DNA of 7,249 nucleotides from an uncultured Mailhella sp. (GTDB taxonomy: Bacteria; Desulfobacterota; Desulfovibrionia; Desulfovibrionales; Desulfovibrionaceae). Made by a program: the position numbers and the translations under genes. Location of the stretch: the NCBI GenBank assembly GCA_910579055.1, contig CAJTSU010000175.1, positions 1 through 7,249 on the forward strand. Direction: 5' to 3'. This document shows, one piece after another, positions 1 through 6,896 of this stretch. The notes beneath the pieces are model-generated. The model worked only from the letters and a program-made list of their open reading frames with translations. It was not told the origin of the DNA and searched no databases. Each line of letters starts with the position of its first letter. Position 1 is the first letter of the stretch.

Positions 1-77
1 ACTTTCAATCGCAAAACGCTCTAGGCGACGAAGGAGCCTTGCGAATGGCGACAGCAGAGATAAGGCATGTATCCACG

Positions 78-218
78 GCTGGCTCGCTTGCGCCTCCGGC
101 GGTCAAGGATAATTTCAACACTATTCCATAACATCGCTTTGCCGAAAGCGTGGCTTCGTTCACCACGCTTCAGTGCTTGTTCTTACCAGTCGGTGGGGCA
201 AAGCTCAAGCGAGCCAGC
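78..218. repeat. 13-bp inverted repeat with 115-bp spacer
   Basis: GCTGGCTCGCTTG at 78-90 is perfectly complementary to CAAGCGAGCCAGC at 206-218. The match continues inward with one mismatch followed by two more paired bases (92-93 with 203-204). The arms bracket a segment that itself contains hairpins at 135-150 and 146-170. A 141-bp unit with inverted ends and internal foldback resembles a MITE-like or other extragenic repeat. I see no flanking target-site duplication, so the class is uncertain. Confidence 0.55.
135..170 (-). terminator. Overlapping hairpins, possible weak terminator after the TRAP membrane gene
   Basis: AAGCGTGG (146-153) pairs perfectly with CCACGCTT (163-170) across a 9-nt loop. 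An overlapping alternative pairs CGCTTT (135-140) with AAAGCG (145-150) across the loop GCCG. The two share bases, so they are mutually exclusive. They lie 57-92 bp beyond the stop codon at 227-229, where the minus-strand transcript should end. Read on that strand, the larger stem is followed by only a short T stretch, so intrinsic termination is possible but weak. Confidence 0.35.
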
Positions 219-226
219 GGCAACGC

Positions 227-2140
227 TTACCCCTTCATCAATGCCGGAATCAATGTGGACAGCGGGGGGAAGGCTATGATGATGCCCAGACAGAGAAGCA
301 GTGCAATGACAAAGGGAATGGCCGCCCGATACATCGTCCCCAGTGAGACGGAGGCCACTTCTTTCATCACAAAGAGGTTGATGCCGAAAGGCGGCGTGAT
401 GGATGCCATGTTGTCAAGAATGACGATGATCACCCCGAACCAGATCAGATCCCAGCCGAACACCTTGGCGATGGGCACAAAAACGGGCACGCAGATAAGC
501 AGCAGCGGCATGGACGGCAGAAAGCAGCCCAGAACAAGAAATACCAGCACAATGGCCAGCATCACGAGCATGGGCGGCAGTTCCATGGCGGCAATGGAAC
601 CGGCCAGCACCATGGGAATGCGCGTCATGGCCATGAAATAGCTGAGCACAATGGCTCCGCACAGCACGGTGAAACACATGGAAATGAACTTGGCGGATTC
701 CTTGAGGGTGCTCACAAAATCTTTCACGCTCAGACGGCGCAGCAGCAGGGCCAGAATCAGGGTGCCGCATGCGCCGATGCCGCCGCCTTCCGTGGCCGTG
801 AAGATGCCGCCGTAAATGCCGCCGATGACCAGAATAAAGATCAGCATGATCGGCAGGCCGGATTTCAGCGAGGCCAGGCGTTCCGGCATGGGAGATTTGG
901 GCAGACGCGGCGCGAGTTCCGGCCTGAAGAACACCATCAGCCACACCGCCAGCATGAAGCATCCCATACACACGATGCCGGGAATAATACCCGCGATGAA
1001 CAGATCCCCGATGGACTGCTGGGCCAGCACGCCGTAAATGATAAAGGTCGTGCTCGGCGGAATGAGACAGCCTATGGTGCCGGAACAGGCCAGCGTGCCC
1101 ACGGCAAGGGCGTCATCGTAACGGTATTTGCGCATTTCCGGCAGAGCAATGGCCGCCATGGCGATACTGCCGGAAAGAACGTCCCCCACCACGGCCCCGA
1201 ACAGCGCGCAGGCCACCACGCTCCCCATGGCCAGGCCGCCGCGCAGATGCCCCATCCATTTGCGGGCGCAATTGTAGATATCTTCTCCAAAGCGGGCGTA
1301 AAAGCACAGGTAGCCCATGAGCATGAAAAACATCAGCGGCGACCAGGCGTAACTGCCCGCCGTGGCATACAGCGCCTTGCCCGTGGTGCCGAAGGAGGCC
1401 GGAATGCCCTTGAGCTGTCCGATGAACACCAGCCCCGTGGCGATCAGGGCGAAGGCCACAGGCACGCCGAGGAAAAACAGCGCGAACAGCAGGATCAGCC
1501 CGATGACGCCCACCGCCACGCTGGACATGCCGGGGATCCTGTGCGTGGCCAGCCACCACATGAATATCACACCCGCCACGGAAGCGGTCACGGCCAGAGC
1601 CGCATGGGTCCGGCCCGTCAGGCGCGCGGCCTCCGCCAGCCGGGTCAGAAACTGGTGCAGCAAGGCCACGGCCAGCAGACAGAACCCAAAACCGGCGAAA
1701 TAAATGAAGGGCCACAGGGGAATACGCAATACCAGCGTGACAGAAGACGTTTTCAGTCCGTAACGCCAGGTCGTCCACGCGCAAAGCAGCGCAATGACGA
1801 TGGACCACAGCCCGGTGACGGTTTCCAGCAGCGCGCGGGCGGGCTTGCGCAGCCGGGACGTGAGTATGTCCATGGTCACATGGCTCTTCTGCCATTGCGT
1901 TGCCGCAATGGAGGAAAACACCACAATCACCATGAGCAGTTCCGTCAGCTCCACAGTGCCGGGCACCGACCTGCCGAACAGGTAGCGCAGAAAGACATCG
2001 GCAAAGGTCAGCGCAACCATGAGCATGAACACCGCCATGCCCGCCGCGCTGAGCAGGGAAGAAAATCTGTCCGCCGGGGCAAGCAGCCGCGCAGCCTTGT
2101 CCAGAATACCGCCGGGCGCGGTATGAGGGGCGCTCTCCAT
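227..2140 (-). CDS. TRAP transporter fused permease, small (DctQ) plus large (DctM) subunits
   Basis: This 637-residue inner-membrane protein is the Na+-coupled permease of a tripartite ATP-independent periplasmic (TRAP) transporter. Residues about 25-170 are a DctQ domain with four hydrophobic segments (about 29-50, 66-82, 105-125, 143-165) and the family-like GTVELTELLMV stretch near 61-71. A linker segment follows at about 181-200. Residues about 205-637 are a full-length DctM domain: GVPVAFALIATG near 225, SGSIAMAAIALPEM near 323, GCLIPPSTTFIIYG near 357, TATEGGGIGA near 448 and TPPFGINLFV near 582. Q and M are separate genes in many species and fused in others, so the fusion is a natural family form. 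The ATG at 2140 is supported by GAGG eight bases upstream (2149-2152). It follows the binding-protein gene after a 120-bp gap containing hairpins. The substrate cannot be read from this subunit. Confidence 0.95.
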   Translation of the reverse strand: MESAPHTAPGGILDKAARLLAPADRFSSLLSAAGMAVFMLMVALTFADVFLRYLFGRSVPGTVELTELLMVIVVFSSIAATQWQKSHVTMDILTSRLRKPARALLETVTGLWSIVIALLCAWTTWRYGLKTSSVTLVLRIPLWPFIYFAGFGFCLLAVALLHQFLTRLAEAARLTGRTHAALAVTASVAGVIFMWWLATHRIPGMSSVAVGVIGLILLFALFFLGVPVAFALIATGLVFIGQLKGIPASFGTTGKALYATAGSYAWSPLMFFMLMGYLCFYARFGEDIYNCARKWMGHLRGGLAMGSVVACALFGAVVGDVLSGSIAMAAIALPEMRKYRYDDALAVGTLACSGTIGCLIPPSTTFIIYGVLAQQSIGDLFIAGIIPGIVCMGCFMLAVWLMVFFRPELAPRLPKSPMPERLASLKSGLPIMLIFILVIGGIYGGIFTATEGGGIGACGTLILALLLRRLSVKDFVSTLKESAKFISMCFTVLCGAIVLSYFMAMTRIPMVLAGSIAAMELPPMLVMLAIVLVFLVLGCFLPSMPLLLICVPVFVPIAKVFGWDLIWFGVIIVILDNMASITPPFGINLFVMKEVASVSLGTMYRAAIPFVIALLLCLGIIIAFPPLSTLIPALMKG

Positions 2141-2173
2141 AGTCTGATCCTCATGCTGTAAAATATGGAGGGA

Positions 2174-2220
2174 GCCGGGGAAAAGTATCTTCCCCGGCGG
2201 ATCACGGGGCGGAACCCCGG
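2174..2220 (-). promoter_or_regulatory. Tandem hairpins between the TRAP binding-protein and permease genes
   Basis: In transcript order (minus strand) there are two stems. The first is CGGGG (2219-2215) with CCCCG (2209-2205), loop of 5. The second is a perfect 9-bp stem, GCCGGGGAA (2198-2190) with TTCCCCGGC (2182-2174), loop of 7. The CCCCG arm of the first stem can also pair with the GGGG of the second, giving an alternative fold. No U-tract follows directly, so this is not a classic terminator. TRAP binding proteins are usually needed in excess over the permease. Stems here could protect the upstream message from 3' decay or lower read-through, which is inference. Confidence 0.6.
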
Positions 2221-2260
2221 TCTAGCTCTGTAATTTCACCGGCAAAAGCGCTCCGGCAGT

Positions 2261-3352
2261 CTATTCGGCGCGATGCATGAAAATTTCCATGGAATGACTG
2301 TCCTTCCACGGTTTGGCGTACTGAGCCTGCAACTCGCGCATGCGCGCGGCCATGGCTTCGCCGGGGTACCCCGCCCTGGTCACAATTTCCACCCATTCCG
2401 CGGTTACGGGTTCCACCCGCCTGTCAATTTCAGCGTACTCCGCGTCAGTCAGCACATGCAGCTCGCCGCCCATGTCCTTCATCCAGGTGTTCAGGCTCTG
2501 ATACGGCAGCGTATTCCAGAATTCGGAAAACACCGCGCGCCCGTATTCGCCGGATACGCTGTCGATGACCTGCCGCAGATCTTCGGGCATGCTGTCGTAC
2601 ACATCCTGATTCATCATCACGCAGAAGACGAAACAGGTAGTCTGAATTGCGGTGACATGCTTCACCACATCGCCCATACGGCGGGAGACAAGCAAATCAT
2701 AGTCGCAGGTTGCGGCGTCAATAACCCCCTGCTGAAGGCTGGTGAACACGTCGGACATGGGGATGCTCACCACGGAAGCGCCCAGCTCGCTCATCTTCCG
2801 GGCCACCTGGTAGTCGCCGAGCACATTGATCTTCCTGCCCTTGAAATCGGCAAGGCTGGTGATCGGCTCCTTGCTGCCGACCAGCATGCCCACGGTCTGG
2901 GCATGGGTGAAAAGCAATTTTACCCCGTCAAATTCCTTCATCACTTCCGGGAAGGATTTCTGCATTTCCAGCACCCATGTCGTGGGGTCCTCCATGGACA
3001 CGCCGGGGCTGGCGATGGTGAACAGCCGCTCGTGGAAGGGAAACTGCCCCACCGCCACGTCGTAGCTGAACTCGGCCATGTCGGCCACGCCGGTCTTGAC
3101 GGATTCAAAGGCGTCAGCCTCCTTGCTCAGGGCCTCGGCAAAATACGGCTCCACCCTGATGCGCCCGTTACTGCGTTTTTCCAGTTCCTCAATCCAGGGT
3201 TTAAGCGCGTAGTTCCAGCGGTTGTGAATGGGCGGAATGGGCAGGTTGAGGCTCAGCACATATTCCGCGTCGGCGGCCCGGGCCTCTTCGGGGGCGGCCG
3301 TGCCGGGCAGACAGAGCAGCGCGGCCAGCAGGCAGGGCAACAGCTTTTTCAT
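2261..3352 (-). CDS. TRAP transporter solute-binding protein (DctP family)
   Basis: This periplasmic protein of 363 residues binds the substrate and delivers it to the membrane subunit encoded next. Residues 1 to about 26 are a Sec signal peptide: MKK, a hydrophobic core, then cleavage near EARA/ADAE. The mature protein follows the DctP fold: SNGRIRVEPY near 61-70, a helix near 78-92 ending GVADMAEFSYD, the hinge FKGRKINVLGD at 170-180, and GASVVSIPMSDVFTSLQQGVID at 191-212. Length is typical for the family. Most members have Arg in the K-[IL]-R-V motif of the hinge, where it pairs with the substrate carboxylate. Here that position is Asn176, so the ligand or its binding mode may differ. The ATG at 3352 is chosen because AAGGAG (3359-3364) lies six bases upstream and a signal peptide starts there. 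A longer frame to 3484 would run into the upstream gene. Confidence 0.94.
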   Translation of the reverse strand: MKKLLPCLLAALLCLPGTAAPEEARAADAEYVLSLNLPIPPIHNRWNYALKPWIEELEKRSNGRIRVEPYFAEALSKEADAFESVKTGVADMAEFSYDVAVGQFPFHERLFTIASPGVSMEDPTTWVLEMQKSFPEVMKEFDGVKLLFTHAQTVGMLVGSKEPITSLADFKGRKINVLGDYQVARKMSELGASVVSIPMSDVFTSLQQGVIDAATCDYDLLVSRRMGDVVKHVTAIQTTCFVFCVMMNQDVYDSMPEDLRQVIDSVSGEYGRAVFSEFWNTLPYQSLNTWMKDMGGELHVLTDAEYAEIDRRVEPVTAEWVEIVTRAGYPGEAMAARMRELQAQYAKPWKDSHSMEIFMHRAE

Positions 3353-3358
3353 GATTCT

Positions 3359-3364
3359 CTCCTT
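3359..3364 (-). promoter_or_regulatory. Ribosome binding site deciding the start of the TRAP binding protein
   Basis: On the minus strand AAGGAG lies six bases before the ATG at 3352-3350. It selects the signal-peptide start over an in-frame ATG 44 codons further upstream, which lies inside the preceding gene. Confidence 0.8.
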
Positions 3365-3402
3365 GAGTATCTGCCCCGTCCGGCATGGGCGAGGCGTGTG
3401 GG

Positions 3403-5097
3403 CTACAGAAAGGTATGCAGAGGGAACTTGAAAGAAACACAGGCTCCGGGGCAGGCCAGACGGCAACACCCGCAATGCCAGCATTCGTCCGGGTAGGCCA
3501 CTTCAGGCGCGCCGTCCCCGGCCTTGAGAATCAGGCCGGGGCAGCTTGCCACGCACTCGCCGCAGGCCTGGCAGTGCCCGCAGTGCAGGCAGCGTTCCGC
3601 TTCGGCCCGCGCGGCTTCCGGCGCAAGGCCCCTGTCCAGTTCCTCAAAGGCCAGCCAGGTGTCGCGCGATGCGAGATTCACGGTATTATTGCGCGATGCT
3701 TTCGCATGATGGACGATATTGACGATCTCCCCGAATTTCACCTCATGCGGAACCGCCTTCGCTTCCGGCCGCTCCAGCGCAAGACGCCCTTCCTCATCCA
3801 CCCACACGTCAAGGGGCCGTCCGGCCTCCTCTCCGTTCAGCCAGGCGTGGATATCAAAGGCGGCGGCCCGGCCTTCGGCAATGGCGGAGGATACCAGCGA
3901 CGGGCCGGCGGCGCATTCCCCGGCCGCGAACAAACCGGGCAGAGACGTCGCGCAGTGAACAGTCTTCACGCAACCGCGCGGGGTTCTTTCCACTCCGGCC
4001 TCTCCCTCCAGCAGATCCAGATCCGCCGTCAGGCCGCTGGCGCAAATGACGACATCGGCCTCCACGCGCAGTTTGCGGCCGGGCACGAATTCGGCATGCA
4101 AGGTGCCCGTCTCGTCAAAAGAGAAGGAAGATACGGCATCCGCAGTCACGGCGCGCACCATCCCCTCGCCGCATTCAAGGGAGGCGGCCAAATGCCCGGT
4201 ATGCAGCGTGATGGATTCGTCATCCGCCTGCTCCACTTCGGCCTGTGATACGCGCATGGCATCCCGCAACTCCAGGCAGATCAGGCTGGTCCGCGCCGCG
4301 CCCAGGCGGCGCGCGGTAAAGGCGCAGTCAAAGGCCACGCCCCCGCCGCCGAGGATGACCACTTTTTTTCCGGCCAAACTGCCGCGAGAGAGATTGGCCT
4401 CGCGCAAAAAGGAGACGGCGGGCAACGCGCGCTCAATGTCCGGAATGTTCAGCATGCGCTCCTTGCGGCTGCCCACGGCCAGCAGGCAGGCATCATAACG
4501 CTGCATGAGTTCGCGCAAACTGACGTCGCGCCCCACTTCGGTATTGGTCAGCACCCGGACGCCGAGGTCGAGAATAAGCCCCAGTTCCCGATCCGCCACA
4601 TCCTTGGGCAGGCGGAAATCCGGAATAGCCTGGCGCGGCACGCCGCCCGCCACGGGCGCGGCCTCGAATACCGTGACCTCATGCCCAAGCAGGGCGGAGA
4701 AGTAGGCACAACTCAACCCCGCCGGGCCGGAACCGATCACTGCTATTTTTTTGCCGCTGGACGGCAGGGGCGACCAGCGCTTCAGCCCCGCCGCTCCCGC
4801 GTCCGCCGCGAAACGCTCCAGCGCACGGATGGAGAGCGCCTCGTCATACTGTCCGCGGTTGCACGCTTCCTCGCAGGGGTGAGGGCACACGCGGCCCGTC
4901 ACGCCGGGAAAGGGGTTGCTCGCGCGCAGCAGATACAGCGCCAGAGAGGGATCGCCCTCCGCAACGGCCCGCTCCATCTTCTGGATGGGGTTGCCCAAAG
5001 GGCATTTGTTCTCGCAGGGCGAGGTGCGGCCCTGCCCGGTACGTCCGTCATTACGGACACATACTTTTCTGGTTTCCTTGCTGAAAACGGGAGGCAT
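3403..5097 (-). CDS. GltD-like NAD(P)H/FAD oxidoreductase with C-terminal AprB-like 2x[4Fe-4S] ferredoxin domain
   Basis: This 564-residue cytoplasmic electron-transfer protein probably passes electrons between NAD(P)H and the neighbouring AprA-like flavoprotein. Residues 28-79 have the cysteine pattern of the GltD/DPD N-terminal iron-sulfur domain: C28-x3-C32, then C71-x3-C75-x3-C79. The FAD-binding loop GSGPAGLSCA is at 122-131 and the pyridine-nucleotide loop GGGGVAFDCA at 249-258. A second FAD contact, GLFAAGECA near 388-396, follows. The tail carries two ferredoxin motifs, C509-x2-C512-x2-C515-x3-CP and C539-x2-C542-x2-C545-x3-CP, with three further cysteines (C503, C506, C544). The ending CWHC...CRLACPG...FKFP resembles AprB, the ferredoxin subunit of APS reductase. 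No glutamate-synthase large subunit is nearby, so glutamate synthesis is unlikely. The ATG at 5097 has AAGGAG six bases upstream (5104-5109). Cofactor preference (NADH or NADPH) and direction of electron flow are not decided by the sequence. Confidence 0.93.
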   Translation of the reverse strand: MPPVFSKETRKVCVRNDGRTGQGRTSPCENKCPLGNPIQKMERAVAEGDPSLALYLLRASNPFPGVTGRVCPHPCEEACNRGQYDEALSIRALERFAADAGAAGLKRWSPLPSSGKKIAVIGSGPAGLSCAYFSALLGHEVTVFEAAPVAGGVPRQAIPDFRLPKDVADRELGLILDLGVRVLTNTEVGRDVSLRELMQRYDACLLAVGSRKERMLNIPDIERALPAVSFLREANLSRGSLAGKKVVILGGGGVAFDCAFTARRLGAARTSLICLELRDAMRVSQAEVEQADDESITLHTGHLAASLECGEGMVRAVTADAVSSFSFDETGTLHAEFVPGRKLRVEADVVICASGLTADLDLLEGEAGVERTPRGCVKTVHCATSLPGLFAAGECAAGPSLVSSAIAEGRAAAFDIHAWLNGEEAGRPLDVWVDEEGRLALERPEAKAVPHEVKFGEIVNIVHHAKASRNNTVNLASRDTWLAFEELDRGLAPEAARAEAERCLHCGHCQACGECVASCPGLILKAGDGAPEVAYPDECWHCGCCRLACPGACVSFKFPLHTFL

Positions 5098-5184
5098 CTC
5101 CGGCTCCTTGCGGGTAAAAAATTAAGGCTCTCGTTGAATGTTGAACTGGTGAGATATATTTTGAGAATGTCTCTGACACGGCGC

Positions 5185-5214
5185 GCCCCCGGCTGGGTAC
5201 GGGGCAGAGCCCCG
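5185..5214 (-). repeat. GC-rich hairpin element after the AprA-like gene
   Basis: Three bases past the stop codon, CGGGGC (5214-5209) pairs with GCCCCG (5205-5200) over a 3-nt loop on the transcript. The following GGGGG (5190-5186) offers a competing partner for the CCCC arm. Over the first 28 bases this element matches the one at 2219-2190 in 22 positions and has the same orientation relative to transcription. It looks like a REP-type extragenic element that could shape mRNA stability or partial termination. The rest of the 5098-5216 gap is AT-rich (5110-5168) with no clear promoter. Confidence 0.55.
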
Positions 5215-5216
5215 AC

Positions 5217-6884
5217 TCAGCCCGCCCGACGCCACTCGCAGCGCGGAGCGCCGTCCTTGCGGCATACAACGAGCAGCCGGTCGTCATAGGAAGGATCAGC
5301 TTCGGGGTAATCGGAACGGCGGTAGACAAAGCGGGTTTCCCTGCGCTCCAGCGAGGCCATGGTGGCAAGGATGCAGGTGCGCAGCAGGTGAAACGACTCA
5401 TGCGCGCGCATCAGCTCGTGCAGGTTGGCGGCCGTGACCTCATTCATTTTTGATTCCACAAAGGCCAGTTTGGCCAGCGCGGTTTCCATGCTCTTTCCGC
5501 TGCGCACATACCCCATGTAATAATTCATCACCTGGCGGATGGCGGCCTCGAACTTCTCCTGCCGGATGCCGTCCCGCACATGCAGGGGGCGGAATACCCG
5601 CGCCTTTTCCGCTTCCAGTTCCGCATCAAGTTCGGACTCGTTCGCGGCGGGAACTTCCTGTTCCGCACAGAAGGCGGCAGCATGGCCCCCGGCGATATGC
5701 CCGCTGCAAAGGGAGCCGGAAAAATCGTGGAACATGCTCCCGCCGAACAGCCCCCTGACCGCGCGGGTTTCAAAGTTGTCCTTCAGATACATGATCCCGT
5801 TGATGTATATTTCAGAAAGCTCCACTTCCATGGGGCCGGCGCTGAAATCAATGCCCGCCTGTTCGCAGTAGTCGTTCCAGGTTTCCTTGTCGCCGGGCAT
5901 ACTGTCATGCTGGAGATGATGCAATATATCCTTGTCGATATGGGTGAGATCCAGCACAAAGGGCGGGCCGTTGCCTTCAGCCTGTTCCCGCGCGGTACCC
6001 TGCACAAGCAGGCAACGCGGCCCTACTTCCATCATGGGATGATATTTGGCCATGTAGCGTTCGCCCAGAGCATTGATGCCCTTCGCGCCGCTGGACGTGA
6101 TGCCGTTCATGCCGGGACAGCCCCACCCCTTGGGGATCAGCGTGGCTTCCTGTTCCGTATCCAGGGTAATAATCTCCGCGCCCGCCTCGTAGCCCAGGGC
6201 AATCTGACTCCCGGTAATAAAAGGGGAAAACGCGCTGTTAAAAGCGTTAAGGGAAGAATTGACCGTGACCCTGCCCGCCAGCCTGCCCAGCGCCAACACC
6301 ACGGCACGGGCGTGAATGACGTGAAAGCCTCCGTCCAGCACATTGAAGCCCGCCGCGCCGATGACTCGCCCTTCCCGAACCAGCAACCGCGTACACTGGA
6401 AATATTCCAGAATATCCACGCCCCGCGAGCGGATCAGCCCGCCCAGGCGGCGCTTGATATATTTGCCGTTGTTGATGTGCGTCCACCAGCTCCCCGGCTG
6501 CCCGAACCCGGTGGTGCGGTAAAAGGAACCGTCGGGATTGTGCAAAAATTCGATATCCAGACTCTTGAGCATGGCGATCATCTTCGGCATGGTTTCCAGC
6601 CACTGCGTCACCTGCGCGGGAGTGTACCCGGTCATGGGCGTGCAGTAAAAGCGAATGGCCGTTTCCGCATCATCGCCGGGCGCGCCGGTATTCAGCACGG
6701 CCATGAAATGATCATTGCCGCCGCCGAGCGAACCGCAGCTTTCCAGCTTTCCCTTGTCCGCCACCAACACCCGAATGCCCTTCCCGCTCGCGGCAAGGGC
6801 CGCGCCGCAACCGGACGCCCCCGCACCCAGAATGAGAACATCCGTCTCATGCATCGTGGAGCAGACATCCACTGGATATTCCAT
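5217..6884 (-). CDS. AprA-like FAD-dependent reductase (APS reductase alpha-subunit / fumarate reductase flavoprotein superfamily)
   Basis: This is a cytoplasmic flavoenzyme of 555 residues with no signal peptide. The dinucleotide-binding loop GAGASGCGAALAA (20-32) is followed by VLVADKGKLESCGSLGGGND (39-58). That matches the position of VDKASLERSGAVAQG in AprA as I recall it. Other AprA-like points are INNGKY (137-142), PMMEVGPRCLLVQGTAREQAEG (283-304 region), HDFSGSLCSGHIAGG (386-400, compare HKFSSGSHAEGR) and a C-terminal LHELMRAHESFH...TRFVYRRSDYPE. The HGxNR segment of classical fumarate reductases is not present. It is about 100 residues shorter than AprA and has no true AprB gene beside it. 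The likely partner is the GltD/AprB-like protein 120 bp downstream. It is therefore unlikely to be the sulfate-reduction enzyme and more likely reduces an imported organic compound, which is inference. The ATG at 6884 has AGGAGG six bases upstream. A frame reaching 6974 adds 30 residues without family resemblance. Confidence 0.93.
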   Translation of the reverse strand: MEYPVDVCSTMHETDVLILGAGASGCGAALAASGKGIRVLVADKGKLESCGSLGGGNDHFMAVLNTGAPGDDAETAIRFYCTPMTGYTPAQVTQWLETMPKMIAMLKSLDIEFLHNPDGSFYRTTGFGQPGSWWTHINNGKYIKRRLGGLIRSRGVDILEYFQCTRLLVREGRVIGAAGFNVLDGGFHVIHARAVVLALGRLAGRVTVNSSLNAFNSAFSPFITGSQIALGYEAGAEIITLDTEQEATLIPKGWGCPGMNGITSSGAKGINALGERYMAKYHPMMEVGPRCLLVQGTAREQAEGNGPPFVLDLTHIDKDILHHLQHDSMPGDKETWNDYCEQAGIDFSAGPMEVELSEIYINGIMYLKDNFETRAVRGLFGGSMFHDFSGSLCSGHIAGGHAAAFCAEQEVPAANESELDAELEAEKARVFRPLHVRDGIRQEKFEAAIRQVMNYYMGYVRSGKSMETALAKLAFVESKMNEVTAANLHELMRAHESFHLLRTCILATMASLERRETRFVYRRSDYPEADPSYDDRLLVVCRKDGAPRCEWRRAG

Positions 6885-6890
6885 AAGAAA

Positions 6891-6896
6891 CCTCCT
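6891..6896 (-). promoter_or_regulatory. Strong ribosome binding site of the AprA-like gene
   Basis: A perfect AGGAGG on the minus strand sits six bases before the ATG at 6884-6882. It is the best Shine-Dalgarno sequence in the window. It shows that translation starts here and not at the in-frame ATG at 6974. Confidence 0.85.

Larger units (their letters stand above)
1..226. other. Non-coding left flank with inverted repeats; no convincing gene
   Basis: This is the stretch downstream of the last gene of the minus-strand cluster. On the plus strand two frames stay open from the left edge (to stops at about 110-112 and 129-131). Their codons include CTA, ATA, AGG, GTA and GGA, and their third positions are much less GC-rich than in the neighbouring genes, so I do not call them coding. 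What is visible is structure: a 13-bp inverted repeat (78-90 and 206-218) enclosing two overlapping hairpins. The stretch could be an extragenic repeat element, a transcription end, or the remnant of a small mobile element. The sequence alone does not decide between these. Confidence 0.5.

Noticed and set aside
3..131. Open plus-strand frame from the left edge ending in TAA at 129-131, a possible C-terminus of a convergent gene
   Set aside because: Only 42 codons are visible. Third positions are about half GC, codons such as CTA, ATA, GTA and AGG are used, and an overlapping second frame is open too. One arm of the inverted repeat lies within it. It remains possible but unsupported.
1247..2161. 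304-codon open frame on the plus strand opposite the DctQ region
   Set aside because: Hydrophilic, His/Arg/Gln-rich antisense of membrane segments, without a recognisable domain or start signal.
3353..3484. 44-residue N-terminal extension of the TRAP binding protein
   Set aside because: It would overlap the end of the upstream gene and place the signal peptide in the interior. The ribosome binding site at 3359-3364 marks the internal ATG.
2273..3496. 407-codon open frame on the plus strand opposite the TRAP binding protein
   Set aside because: It is the antisense shadow of a clear DctP protein. It is rich in His and Gly in a way typical of shadow frames and has no domain that I recognise.
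3403..6884. Dissimilatory APS reductase (aprAB) or glutamate synthase small subunit (gltD)
   Set aside because: The AprA-like protein is too short and divergent, there is no stand-alone aprB, and no gltB is adjacent. The family resemblance is real but the classical functions do not fit the context.
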